This document shows positions 25,928 to 34,906 of a stretch of DNA of 64,000 nt, in pieces; positions within the stretch are counted from its first letter, which is position 1, and the number at the start of each line of letters is the position of its first letter. The position numbers and the translations under genes are program-made. The stretch is taken from contig NZ_SSXU01000005.1 of assembly GCF_009469605.1 (NCBI RefSeq), positions 17,857 through 81,856 of the forward strand, in the 5' to 3' direction. The stretch comes from Zoogloea sp. 1C4. GTDB taxonomy: Bacteria; Pseudomonadota; Gammaproteobacteria; Burkholderiales; Rhodocyclaceae. The notes beneath the pieces were generated by a model. The model worked only from the letters and a program-made list of their open reading frames with translations. It did no database searches and was not told where the DNA came from.

Positions 25928-27194
25928 GCCAGTTTCTCCAGTCGGAATGTTCGGGGCGCATGCGTGGCTTTGGGTCCACGATGCTGGGCGCGCGCAGCAG
26001 CGGAAACTGCTGGCTGATGAGTCGCAGGGTCTGGATCGCCGGGCTGGCGAGCAGCAGCTTGACCATCGGGTGCTTCCACGACAGGCGATCAACCATGTCG
26101 TTGGCCTCGTAGGGCACGTCGCCCGTGCCGTCGCCGTTGCGGTCCCAGCCCACGTAGTTGCTCCAGTGGTTGCCGTCCTTGGCACCCCAGGTCTCGTCCT
26201 TCGAGGCAACGTATTTCACCTGCTCGCGGTTGGAGATGAAGTCGTTCTGCTCGACCACGTTGTGCTTGGAGCCGGCCCACAGGTGCACGCCCACCTGGTT
26301 ATCCACCACCAGGTTGTTACGCAGGGTGTTGTATTCGGCGTCGTAGATGAAGAAGCCGCGGGCGTTGCCGGCGACGATGTTGTTCTCGACCACGGCGTCC
26401 TGGATGGTCCGCAGCATGATGCCGTGGTCCGAATTGCCCCAGGCGCGGTTGTTGCGCACGATCTGGTCGCGGACTTCCATCAGCGCGAGGCCGCCGCGGT
26501 TGAAGTAGGTGTCGTTGTCCTCCCACACGTTGTGGTAGGAGTTCATGTAGTGGGTGCCGTAGCGGCTGTGGTGCATCTTGTTGCCGCGAAACAGCGCCCG
26601 GTGGGACACATCCACGTAGATGGCGTCGCGCACGAAGCTGATGTCGTTGCCGATGATCTTCGCGCCGGTGGTGTTGTAGAGCTGGATGCCGTTGCCCCGC
26701 TGGGACGAATCCAGATCGCGCTTGCCGGTGATGAGGTTGTGCTCGATCACCACATCTTCGACCTTCTCGATCCACAGCCCGAACAGGGTGTAGCTGAAGT
26801 CACAGTGGGCAACACGCGCCCGGTGGGCGCCGGGCTGGATGTAGATGCCGGCGTTCTGCTCGCCCAGATCGGCGCCGGAATCCGCAACGATCAGCCCCTC
26901 GATGGCGACATCGGTGGCGATCACGCGGATGGTGTCGCCCTTGCCGCGGCCGTCGATGGTGGGGCGGTCGATGCCGACGAGGGTGAGCGGCTTGTCGATG
27001 CGCAGGTTCTCGAGATAGTGACCGCGGGCAACGCGCACGGTGTCGCCGGGCGCAGCGCGGTTGATCGTGGCCTGGATCGACTCACCCGGCTTGACGTCCC
27101 AGCCGGCTGCCTGGGCAGCGACGGCCGTTCCTGCAGCGAGGAGGGCCAGAGCAAGGCGGAGCGGGCGGAATGAAAGGGGCACGGCAACAGGCAC
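25908..27194 (-). CDS. nosD: NosD, copper-site assembly protein
   Basis: NosD is a periplasmic right-handed beta-helix protein that works with NosFY and NosL in maturing the CuZ centre of NosZ. The 428-residue product has a signal peptide (to about residue 30, AVAAQAA) and a long run of parallel-beta-helix (CASH-type) repeats rich in N and G, with the family segments SRYGTHYMNSYHNVWEDND and NRGGLALMEV. The start is a GTG with a weak ribosome site, so the exact N-terminus is uncertain. It is the first gene of the nosDFYL operon. Confidence 0.93.
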   Translation of the reverse strand: MPVAVPLSFRPLRLALALLAAGTAVAAQAAGWDVKPGESIQATINRAAPGDTVRVARGHYLENLRIDKPLTLVGIDRPTIDGRGKGDTIRVIATDVAIEGLIVADSGADLGEQNAGIYIQPGAHRARVAHCDFSYTLFGLWIEKVEDVVIEHNLITGKRDLDSSQRGNGIQLYNTTGAKIIGNDISFVRDAIYVDVSHRALFRGNKMHHSRYGTHYMNSYHNVWEDNDTYFNRGGLALMEVRDQIVRNNRAWGNSDHGIMLRTIQDAVVENNIVAGNARGFFIYDAEYNTLRNNLVVDNQVGVHLWAGSKHNVVEQNDFISNREQVKYVASKDETWGAKDGNHWSNYVGWDRNGDGTGDVPYEANDMVDRLSWKHPMVKLLLASPAIQTLRLISQQFPLLRAPSIVDPKPRMRPEHSDWRNWLGKHYR

Positions 27195-27219
27195 GGGGAA
27201 GTCCGGATGGCGTGCAGTG

Positions 27220-27236
27220 TGCGGCGGAATGTCGCA
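27220..27236. promoter_or_regulatory. candidate operator upstream of nosD
   Basis: TGCGGCGGAATGTCGCA matches 12 of 17 positions of the perfect palindrome found upstream of nosZ (TGCGACAATCTGTCGCA), including the complete right half TGTCGCA and the TGCG of the left half. It lies 26-42 bases upstream of the nosD start. Confidence 0.4.
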
Positions 27237-27304
27237 GCGGGCCTTGATTTGGGTGAAGTTGACCGGCTGACGATGCGGTCGGTAGCCCTCGGCCTGGCCT
27301 GTAC

Positions 27305-27378
27305 CTGTAGGTCGGACTTTAGTCCGACAACGCTTGGCCGGCTCAAGCCGTGGTGTCGGACTGAAGTCCGACCTACAG
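27305..27378. repeat. paired palindromic intergenic repeat, copy 7
   Basis: Module pair of the CTGTAGGTCGGACTTTAGTC type. The flank (TAGCCCTCGG..TGGC.TGT) is repeated before copy 8. Confidence 0.85.
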
Positions 27379-27499
27379 GGTGGGGTGATCTGGGGGCGGG
27401 GTGCGAAAGCCGCTTTGTGTCCCGTGCGGGGGCGGTTTCAGTCGGCCTTCCAGAAGGGATGGGTGCTTTGCGGGCCGTAGCCCTCGGTCTGGCTTGTGC

Positions 27500-27573
27500 C
27501 TGTAGGTCGGACTTTAGTCCGACAACGCTTGGCCGGCTCAAGCCGTGGTGTCGGACTGAAGTCCGACCTACAG
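27500..27573. repeat. paired palindromic intergenic repeat, copy 8
   Basis: Module pair with the same 25-base spacer as copy 7, 195 bases away, so this is a second local tandem duplication. Confidence 0.85.
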
Positions 27574-27598
27574 GGTTGGGGGTGATGTGGGGGCGGCT

Positions 27599-28246
27599 TC
27601 AGTCGGCCGTTGTTGAGGTGCAGGACAGGCGTTCGGGCAGCGCTTCCAGACTTGTAAGCAGCGGTGCGTCGCAATGGGCCTGCAGGGCTTCGGGGTGCGT
27701 GTAGCCCCAGGCGACACCGAGAAATCCCATGCCCACCGCCCGGGCGGCGTCGGCGTCGCGGATCTCGTCGCCGATGCAGGTGACGGCTTCGGGGGCGTGG
27801 CGGGTGGTCCACAGCAGCTCGCGGAGCTTGAAGCGCTTGCCGAACAGGCTGGTGCGGCAGTGCAGGTGCTGGAACAGCGCCAGGGTGTCGGCGCCCAGCA
27901 TGGCACTGGCGGCGTCGCGGGTGTTGGAGGTGAGGAGCGCCAGGGCGAAGCCGTCGTCGTGCAGGCGACGCAGGGTGGCGTCGGCGCCGGGGAAGGGGCG
28001 GATGGCGTCGATGCGCGCAAACATCCGCCGGCGCATGTCCACCGCGAGGGTGGGCACCTTCCAGATCGGCACGCCCAGGTGGTCCATCAGCTGCCGGCTC
28101 GACATGCGGCGGATGCGCTGCGTGTCTTCACCGGCGAGGCTGCGAAAGCCGTGCTCCGCTGCCGCTTCGTCGAGACAGATGCGGAAGGTGTCGAAGGAGT
28201 CGGCGAGGGTGCCGTCGAGGTCGAAGACGACGAGCTTGCAGGTCAT
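27599..28246 (-). CDS. HAD-family hydrolase (phosphoglycolate phosphatase-like)
   Basis: The 215-residue product is a cytoplasmic HAD phosphatase. Motif I with the nucleophile is FDLDGTLADS at residues 8-17, motif II is LLTSN, and motif IV is GDEIRDADAA near residue 165. The helical cap lies between motifs I and II (subfamily IA, like phosphoglycolate phosphatase). The substrate is not shown by the sequence. It is not in the nos operon: 404 bases with repeats separate them. Confidence 0.88.
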   Translation of the reverse strand: MTCKLVVFDLDGTLADSFDTFRICLDEAAAEHGFRSLAGEDTQRIRRMSSRQLMDHLGVPIWKVPTLAVDMRRRMFARIDAIRPFPGADATLRRLHDDGFALALLTSNTRDAASAMLGADTLALFQHLHCRTSLFGKRFKLRELLWTTRHAPEAVTCIGDEIRDADAARAVGMGFLGVAWGYTHPEALQAHCDAPLLTSLEALPERLSCTSTTAD

Positions 28247-28906
28247 GGAGGCGGGGTTGGCTGCGGCGGAGCGGGGCGCAAGGATCGCTGTTTTTTGCGG
28301 GCAGCGCCAGCCCGGCCCGAAACGCGGGAGATGACGGCCCGGCGCACCTTCCGGATGGGCTCGCGCGTCGGATGCGTCAGAAAAATCCTACAACCCAACT
28401 GTTCAATTCCGACACACATCTGGTGAGCTGCTGACAGACATGGTGTTCCGCTAATGAAATCATTCACTCCACAAATCCGTCACCCCGCATGACCGGAAGC
28501 CTCGAAGAAGGCCGGTGGCGGGAGATGACCTGGCTCGGGATTCCCCGGACCAAAAAAAGACGCGAGACGTGGAGGAGACAACCTTGACCAATCATGGCAA
28601 TCCGTTGGTGTGCGTTCCGACCTGGGGGGCCGTCACATCCCTGTCGGCGGATCAACTGGCCTCCAGCGCAGGGGGGCGTGCATCTGGCCGCTACTACTTT
28701 CTTTTGCCCAAAAGGCGCAGGAAAGCACGTAGCGCCAGCGAAAAGCTGGTGACCCTGTGCGCCTTCGGGCCTTTCGTCACCAGCGAGGCAGTGAACTTCA
28801 TCCGTACCAGTGCCCTGTCACTGGGTTTGCTCTAGCCAGAATCATCCCTGCCGCAGGGCAGCGCGCGCAGGGCGGTCAATGTATTTTTTTAGAAGAGAAC
28901 AGCACC
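28247..28906. other. 660-base gap upstream of the phasin gene
   Basis: No confident gene lies here. It holds one doubtful short frame with a good ribosome site (28584-28835) and should contain the phasin promoter. No terminator or repeat was recognised. Confidence 0.5.
28584..28835 (+). CDS. doubtful small ORF
   Basis: An 83-residue frame starts with TTG six bases after GGAGGAG. The product (MTNHGNPLVCVPTWGAV..., basic KRRRKARSASEK middle) is unrecognised. The strong ribosome site is the only argument for translation; composition is less GC-rich at third positions than neighbouring genes. Confidence 0.25.
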   Translation: MTNHGNPLVCVPTWGAVTSLSADQLASSAGGRASGRYYFLLPKRRRKARSASEKLVTLCAFGPFVTSEAVNFIRTSALSLGLL

Positions 28907-29419
28907 ATGGACTTTACCCACACCCTGCAAGGATTTGCCGAAGTCGTCGCCATCAACGGGGATGCCTGCAAGTCGATCTATGGCGTCACCCTCAAGGCAA
29001 CCGAGCGCATCTATTCGCTCAACACTGATTTTGCCCGGGCCCTCATCGAAGGCTACGCCGTCGGCGACACCCGCAGCGACTATCAGGAACAGCTTCGTAC
29101 GCAGCTCCGTCAGTTTGAACGGGTCAGCGAGTATCTCCGCGATGTGAGCGAGGTCTTTGTTGCAACCCAGGCGGAAGTGTTCTCGCTGGGTTCGGCCAAC
29201 GCCGAGGAAGTCACCCGCCGGCTCGCCGCCGAGGTGGAAAAGCAGTGCCTGTCGTCGGCGTCCGGTGGTCAGACGGCTTTCTCTGACGCGCTGCATTCGG
29301 CGCTTAACGCCGCCAGCAGCACCTACGAGAAGCTGATCGGTACGTCCCGCGAGATCACCGAGGCCAGCCTCGGGGTGGTCGAGAAGGCCCGCCCGGGTAC
29401 CGTGAAGAAAGCCGCGTAG
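28907..29419 (+). CDS. phasin-family protein
   Basis: Phasins coat polyhydroxyalkanoate granules and regulate their size. The 170-residue, wholly helical product has the phasin pattern: an N-terminal FAEVVAINGDACKSIYGVTLKATERIYSLN segment, an amphipathic middle and a basic C-terminus (VEKARPGTVKKAA). The ATG at 28907 is preferred; the frame is open upstream with a GTG at 28757, but those residues are not phasin-like. It implies PHA storage in the host. No PHA synthase gene is in the window. Confidence 0.78.
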   Translation: MDFTHTLQGFAEVVAINGDACKSIYGVTLKATERIYSLNTDFARALIEGYAVGDTRSDYQEQLRTQLRQFERVSEYLRDVSEVFVATQAEVFSLGSANAEEVTRRLAAEVEKQCLSSASGGQTAFSDALHSALNAASSTYEKLIGTSREITEASLGVVEKARPGTVKKAA

Positions 29420-29569
29420 CTTGGGTTGGTGGCCGTCGCGTCGCCGGCTGGGGGCGAGCGGCGACGCGACGGTTCGCCGCTCGCAGCACTGTTCCGGCCG
29501 GGGTCGCCCCGGCCGACCGACGGGCCTGCCGCTTGCCGGGCCTAGTCGAAAGCGTGACGGGAGGCAGTC

Positions 29570-30955
29570 ATGGCGATGGACCTGCTCAAGTTCGCACATG
29601 AGGTCAAATGGCGGGACATGTCCCGGTCCGTTTGCACCGGCTGGCTGCGGAGCCTCTCGCTGACCCAGCATCTGCTGCTGGCCCTGACGCCACTGCCTTT
29701 TCTGCTCGTGGCGTTTTTCATGGTGCATGAGGTGGAGCCGAAGGTGTCCCATGAGCCCGCGAGGCTGGCCCGGGGCGTGGCCTCCGTGCATCTGCTTGCC
29801 ACCGCGGTAGAGACCGGCGTGTACTTCCGCCGTCCCCATCAACTTGAACAGTTTGTCGATGCCCTTGGTGGCGCCGACAACGTGAGCGCCCTGGCGATCT
29901 ACGACCACAGCGGCCGTCCGCTGGTGGAGCGGGGCCGGCCGACGGTCGCCACGCGGGAGCGGGTTCGCGCGGTGCGCACCGCGAGTTTCATCGACGAACG
30001 GGGCGGGCGGATGGCCTTTGCCGCGCCTGTGATGTCCATGCCGGCCGCCCGCGACGATGGCATCGGCGATGCCTTGTTCACCCTCGTCGAACCCAATGCG
30101 GCAGGCTGGGTGCTGCTGGAAATTGATGCGCCCGCGCCCGTGTCGGCGGGCGATCAGCTGTTCCTGCGCCATGCCCTGCTGACGCTGGCAGCGCTTGCGG
30201 GCAGCATCTATGTGGCGCTGCGCCTGGGCCACGCCTGGGGTGACCCGATGCTGCGGGTGGCCGATGCGGTGAGGCGCGTACGTGCCGGGCAGTGGGACGT
30301 GCGGCTGCCGGTGGATGCGGTCGGCCGCGAGGTGCAGCAGCTGAACGAGGGCATCAACGCGCTGATCGGCACGCTGGAGGGGACACGCCGCGCGGTGCAG
30401 GCCGGGGTCGATGAAGCCCGCGACCGCTTCGCCTATCAGGCCATGCACGACCATCTCACCGGGCTGCCCAACCGGCGGGCCTTCGACAAGGCGCTGGATG
30501 AGGCCGTGGCGGCGTCGCGGCGGGCTTCCGACCGCTGCGTGCTGTGCTTCATCGATCTGGATTTCTTCAAGACCGTCAATGACATCGGTGGCCACGCGGC
30601 CGGTGATGCGCTGCTGCGCGAGGTGGCGGGGCTGATCCAGCAAGGCGTGCGGACAGAGGATCTGACCAGCCGCATCGGCGGCGACGAGTTTGCGCTGCTC
30701 CTGCGCAACTGCAGCACCGATGACGCCTGCCGGATCGTCGACAGCCTGTGCCGCGCGATCTCGGCGTTGCGCTTCCGGTGGGAAGGCCGCGAGTTCAGGG
30801 TGAGCGCCAGCTTCGGGCTGGCCGAGATCGACGCGTCGGTGGATAGCAGCGCCGCCGCCCTGAAGATCGCCGACGATGCCTGCTACGCTGCCAAGCGCGA
30901 AGGACGCAATCAGGTGGTGCTGCGTCAGCCGGGGAATCAGGGCAGGTTGGCGTAG
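29570..30955 (+). CDS. membrane diguanylate cyclase (HAMP-GGDEF)
   Basis: This 461-residue enzyme should make cyclic di-GMP from two GTP. It has one membrane segment at about 33-52, a periplasmic sensor of about 140 residues, a second membrane segment at about 200-218, a HAMP region and a C-terminal GGDEF domain. The active site is intact (RIGGDEF, GGDEF at 370-374), and an inhibitory I-site RxxD is present as RTED at 361-364, five residues before it. There is no EAL domain. It precedes the six-PAS kinase by about 80 bases on the same strand, so the two could be co-transcribed. Confidence 0.93.
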   Translation: MAMDLLKFAHEVKWRDMSRSVCTGWLRSLSLTQHLLLALTPLPFLLVAFFMVHEVEPKVSHEPARLARGVASVHLLATAVETGVYFRRPHQLEQFVDALGGADNVSALAIYDHSGRPLVERGRPTVATRERVRAVRTASFIDERGGRMAFAAPVMSMPAARDDGIGDALFTLVEPNAAGWVLLEIDAPAPVSAGDQLFLRHALLTLAALAGSIYVALRLGHAWGDPMLRVADAVRRVRAGQWDVRLPVDAVGREVQQLNEGINALIGTLEGTRRAVQAGVDEARDRFAYQAMHDHLTGLPNRRAFDKALDEAVAASRRASDRCVLCFIDLDFFKTVNDIGGHAAGDALLREVAGLIQQGVRTEDLTSRIGGDEFALLLRNCSTDDACRIVDSLCRAISALRFRWEGREFRVSASFGLAEIDASVDSSAAALKIADDACYAAKREGRNQVVLRQPGNQGRLA

Positions 30956-31038
30956 ATCGAGCGATCGACCAGCCTCCGGCGCGATTTCGCACCACCGGCG
31001 GCAGAACGGCGCGAGAATCCCGGCAAGGCAAGCGATGG

Positions 31039-34000
31039 ATGAACCAGATGGCCGACGACGATAGATGGGCCGAGGGCGCGAACGACGACGCGCTTCCCCT
31101 CGGAGACATGTGCCGCGAGCTCGACGCGCTGACGGCCCGCGAGGTACAGCTGGAGCTCGAGAACGCCGAGTTGCGGCAGGCACTCATCGGCCTGGAGGCT
31201 GCCCGGGCCAACTACTTCGATTTCTACGAGCTTGCGCCGGTGGGCTTTCTGACCATCGACGAGCGGGGCACGATCCTGCAGGCCAACATCCGCGCCGCGA
31301 CCCTGCTGGGGGTCTCGCTGGGCAGGCTGATCACCCAGCCGGTGGCGGGCTTTGTCTGCGAGAGCGACCGGGCGCCCTTTGCGCGCTATTGCCGGCGCAT
31401 CTTTGATACCGCCACGCTGCAATCCTGCGAAGTGCGCATGCGCCAGGAAGACGGGCGCCGCGTGTGGATGCTGGTGGAAGCCAGCGCGGTGCGGGACGCC
31501 GGCGGCCAGCCGGTGCTCAATCTGGCCCTCAGCGACATCGGCGAACGCAAGGAAGCCGAGGCGCTGATGCGCGAGAAGTACGAGCTGCAGGCGCAGCTGA
31601 CCAAGATCGCCGCGACGGTGCCCGGGGTGATCTGCTCGTTCCGGGTGCGGCCGGACGGCTCGTCCTGCATGCCCTACGCCAGCGCGGCGCTGGAGCAGCT
31701 CTATGGCCTGCGGCCGGAAGACGTGGTGGATGACTCCGCGCCGATCTTCGCGCGGATACACCCGGGCGACGTGGGCTACGTGAGCGAGACGGTCGCGGCC
31801 TCGGCCAGCACCCTGACGGCCTGGCGGGCCGAGTATCGCGTCATCCATCCGACCAAGGGCGAGCGCTGGATCGAAGGCCATTCGATGCCCCAGCGGGAGG
31901 CGGATGGCAGCATCCTGTGGCACGGCTTCCTCAGCGACGTGACCGAACGCAAGCGCATGGAGGTCGCGCTGCGGGACAGCGAGCGCCTGTACCGCGCCAT
32001 CGGCGAATCCATCGACTACGGGGTGTGGGTGTGCGCGCCGGACGGCCGCAACATCTACGCCAGCGAGTCCTTCCTCAAGCTGGTGGGCATGACCCAGGCC
32101 CAGTGTTCGGATTTCGGGTGGTCCAGCCTGCTGCATCCGGATGATGCCGAACGAACCCTCGCCCGCTGGATGGAATGCGTCAAGCGGGGCTCGTTGTGGG
32201 ATGTGGAGCACCGGTTTCGCGGCGCCGACGGAAACTGGCACCACATCCTGGCGCGGGGCGTGCCGGTGCGCAACGAGCGCGGCGAGATCACCCACTGGGC
32301 GGGCATCAACCTCGACATCAGCCGCCTCAAGCGGGTCGAGCAATCCCTACGTGAGAGCGAGGAAGAGCTGCAGCGCGCCCAGGCCGTGGCCCGCACGGGC
32401 AGCTGGCGGCTGGATCTCGCGCGCAACGAGCTGCGCTGGTCCGACGAGAACCACCGCATCTTCGGCGTGCCGAAGGGCGTGCCGCTGACCTACGAGAGCT
32501 TTCTGTCCGTCGTCCATCCGGACGACCGCGAGTTTGTGGACAGCGCCTGGAAGGCCGCGATGAACGGCGCGCCCTACGACATCGAGCACCGCCTGGTGGT
32601 GGATGGCGAGATCCGTTGGGTGAAGGAGCGGGTCGAGCTGGAGTTTGACGCCAGCGGCAAGGCGATCGCCGGCATGGGCTGCACCCAGGACATCTCCGAC
32701 AGCAAGCGGGCCGAGGCCGCCCTGGCGGCGAGCGAATCCCGTTTCCGGCTGGCCATGGAGGCGGTCGCCGGGATGGTCTTCGACTGGGATCGGGAGAGCG
32801 ATTCGTTCTACTGTTCGGCCGGCTTTACCAAGGTTTTTGGTGGCGTTGGCGAAGTGAAGTTCGACCGGCGCTGGTGGCACGCGCGGATCCACCCGGAAGA
32901 CCTGCGGCGGATCAGGCCGATGGTGCTGGCCTGCCTGAAGCAGCGCAGTGACCGCCTGCATACCGAATACCGCCTGCTCTGCGACGGTGGGCGGTGGGTG
33001 CACATTTCCGACAGCGTCCGGATCATCCGCGATGCCCGGGGGCGGGTGATCCGGCTGGTGGGCAGCCTGACCGACATCAGCGCCCGCAAGGAGGTTGAAG
33101 CGGCGCTGATGCGCATGAACGACACCCTCGAGGAGAAGGTGGCCGAACGCACCTTCGAGGCGGAGGAGCGGGCCCGGGCGCTGCTGGAGTCCGAACGCTT
33201 CACCCGTGCCACCATCGACGCCCTCAATTCGCCCCTGTGCGTGCTGGATGCGAACGGCGTCATCATCGCGGTCAATCGTGCGTGGCGCGAGTTTGCAGCC
33301 GGCAACGGTGGTGATCCGTCGCTGATGAGCGAGGGCGCCAACTACCTGGCGATCTGCGATGCGGTCACCCTGGCGGAGTGTCCGGTGGCCGGCCAGGTGG
33401 CGGATGCCATCCGGAGTGCGGTGGCGGGGCGCCGTGACGATGTGTCCATCGAATACGAGTGCGCCTCGCCAACTGAGCGGCGCTGGTTCGTGCTCAACCT
33501 GAGCTGTTTTCAGGGTGACGGCCCCCTGCGTCTGGTGGCCGTGCACGAGGACATCACCGAACGCAAGCTGGCAGCCGAGGAGCAGGCCGAGAGCGCCGCG
33601 CGCCTCAAGCGACTGGCGGCCCACCTGGAAACCGTGCGTGAGGAGCAGAACACCACCATCGCCCGCGAGGTGCACGACGAGCTCGGCGGCACGCTCACCA
33701 TGCTCAAGCTCGGGCTGGCCACCACGGTGGATGGGCTGTCGCTGCCGGCAGCTACCCAGGCCCGCTTCGATCGTCTGCTCGAGCAGGTGGATTCGGCGCT
33801 CAAGACGGTCAAGCGCATCTCGGCCGGGCTGCGCCCCGCGATGCTCGACACGCTGGGGCTGATCGCGACGGTCAAGTGGTACGCGGCGGATTTTTCGCGC
33901 ATGACTGGCATCGCCATCGACCTGCAGATGCCCGAACGTCTGACGCTTTCGGTAGTCCGTAACACGGCGGTGTTCCGCATCGTGCAGGAGGCGCTGACCA

Positions 34001-34287
34001 ACGTCGCCCGGCACGCCCACGCTACGCGGGCCTCCATCGTGATGGAGATTCAGAATGGCATGCTGGACGTGGAGGTGCGGGATAATGGCATCGGGCTCGC
34101 AGATGGCGAGCGGGACAAATTGGATTCCTTCGGTCTGATCGGAATGCAGGAGCGGGCCCAGTATCTCGGCGGCTGGCTGTCGATCAGCAGCGAACCCGGG
34201 GCGGGCACCTGCCTGACCCTGCACATTCCGTTCGAAGACTGGGCAGAAGGCTGGAGAGCAGTGGATGGCGAGCGTATTGATCGTTGA
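31039..34287 (+). CDS. multi-PAS sensor histidine kinase (NarL-system type)
   Basis: This 1082-residue kinase has no membrane segment, so it senses a cytoplasmic signal. About six PAS-like domains occupy residues 45-850 (boundaries marked by repeated DITERK/DISARK-type endings), then a HisKA_3 dimerisation domain with the phosphoacceptor H879 in AREVHDELGG and a HATPase_c domain (EALTNVARHAH, DNGIGL, GLIGMQERA). This is the NarX/DegS-like class. It overlaps the response regulator gene by 23 bases, so they form one two-component pair. PAS ligands (haem, flavin or redox) cannot be assigned from sequence. Confidence 0.93.
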   Translation: MNQMADDDRWAEGANDDALPLGDMCRELDALTAREVQLELENAELRQALIGLEAARANYFDFYELAPVGFLTIDERGTILQANIRAATLLGVSLGRLITQPVAGFVCESDRAPFARYCRRIFDTATLQSCEVRMRQEDGRRVWMLVEASAVRDAGGQPVLNLALSDIGERKEAEALMREKYELQAQLTKIAATVPGVICSFRVRPDGSSCMPYASAALEQLYGLRPEDVVDDSAPIFARIHPGDVGYVSETVAASASTLTAWRAEYRVIHPTKGERWIEGHSMPQREADGSILWHGFLSDVTERKRMEVALRDSERLYRAIGESIDYGVWVCAPDGRNIYASESFLKLVGMTQAQCSDFGWSSLLHPDDAERTLARWMECVKRGSLWDVEHRFRGADGNWHHILARGVPVRNERGEITHWAGINLDISRLKRVEQSLRESEEELQRAQAVARTGSWRLDLARNELRWSDENHRIFGVPKGVPLTYESFLSVVHPDDREFVDSAWKAAMNGAPYDIEHRLVVDGEIRWVKERVELEFDASGKAIAGMGCTQDISDSKRAEAALAASESRFRLAMEAVAGMVFDWDRESDSFYCSAGFTKVFGGVGEVKFDRRWWHARIHPEDLRRIRPMVLACLKQRSDRLHTEYRLLCDGGRWVHISDSVRIIRDARGRVIRLVGSLTDISARKEVEAALMRMNDTLEEKVAERTFEAEERARALLESERFTRATIDALNSPLCVLDANGVIIAVNRAWREFAAGNGGDPSLMSEGANYLAICDAVTLAECPVAGQVADAIRSAVAGRRDDVSIEYECASPTERRWFVLNLSCFQGDGPLRLVAVHEDITERKLAAEEQAESAARLKRLAAHLETVREEQNTTIAREVHDELGGTLTMLKLGLATTVDGLSLPAATQARFDRLLEQVDSALKTVKRISAGLRPAMLDTLGLIATVKWYAADFSRMTGIAIDLQMPERLTLSVVRNTAVFRIVQEALTNVARHAHATRASIVMEIQNGMLDVEVRDNGIGLADGERDKLDSFGLIGMQERAQYLGGWLSISSEPGAGTCLTLHIPFEDWAEGWRAVDGERIDR

Positions 34288-34894
34288 TGACCATGCCGTG
34301 GTGCGGGGCGGCCTGAGGCAGTTTCTGGCGGATACCGACGATCTGGAGATCACCGCCGAGGCGGCGTCGGGGCTCGATGCGATCTCGCTGGTGGAGCAGG
34401 GGGAGTGGAGTCTGGTGCTGCTCGACATCGCGCTGCCGGACCTTAACGGCCTGGAGGTGCTCAAGCAGATCAAGCGCCTGCGGCCCAGTCTGCCGGTGCT
34501 GATCTTCAGCATGTTCTCGGAAGACGAGTTTGCGATCCCGTCCCTCGAGGCGGGGGCGTCGGGCTTCCTCAACAAGGACAGCCCGCCCAACCAGATCCTC
34601 ACCGCGATCCGCACCGTGGTGGGCGGCGCCCGCTACCTGAGCCCGACGCTCGCCGAGAAGCTGCTGGCCGGCGTTGCGCCGACCGGACGCAAGCTTGCCC
34701 ACGAAGCCCTGTCGCGCCGCGAGACCGAGGTGCTGCTGATGCTCAGCAAGGGCACCTCGCTCACGCGGATCGGCGAGATCCTGCACGTGAGCGTGAAGAC
34801 GGTGAGCACCTACCGGGCGCGGATCATCGAGAAGCCCGGCGTCCAGTCGAACGCCGAACTCACCCGCTACGTGATCGAGCACCGCCTCGGCTGA
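34265..34894 (+). CDS. NarL/FixJ-type response regulator
   Basis: This 209-residue regulator is the partner of the six-PAS kinase. The receiver domain (residues 1-120) has the acidic pair in VDDHAVV, the phosphoacceptor Asp in LLDIALPD and Lys in FLNKD. A LuxR-type HTH follows at about 145-205 (LSRRETEVLLMLSKGTSLTRIGEILHVSVKTVSTYR). The HTH ends GVQSNAELTRYVIEH, typical of the family. Its gene starts inside the kinase gene. Targets are unknown. Confidence 0.93.
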   Translation: MASVLIVDDHAVVRGGLRQFLADTDDLEITAEAASGLDAISLVEQGEWSLVLLDIALPDLNGLEVLKQIKRLRPSLPVLIFSMFSEDEFAIPSLEAGASGFLNKDSPPNQILTAIRTVVGGARYLSPTLAEKLLAGVAPTGRKLAHEALSRRETEVLLMLSKGTSLTRIGEILHVSVKTVSTYRARIIEKPGVQSNAELTRYVIEHRLG

Positions 34895-34906
34895 CCGCCG
34901 CGGTGC

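Larger units (their letters stand above)
27195..27598. other. 404-base gap upstream of nosD
   Basis: This gap separates nosD from the HAD phosphatase. It contains a TGCGGCGGAATGTCGCA operator candidate close to nosD and two tandem paired palindromes (195-base period). No gene is visible. Confidence 0.7.

Noticed and set aside
32347-34614. 755-codon minus-strand frame over the six-PAS kinase and its regulator
   Set aside because: Antisense to a gene with clear kinase and PAS motifs.
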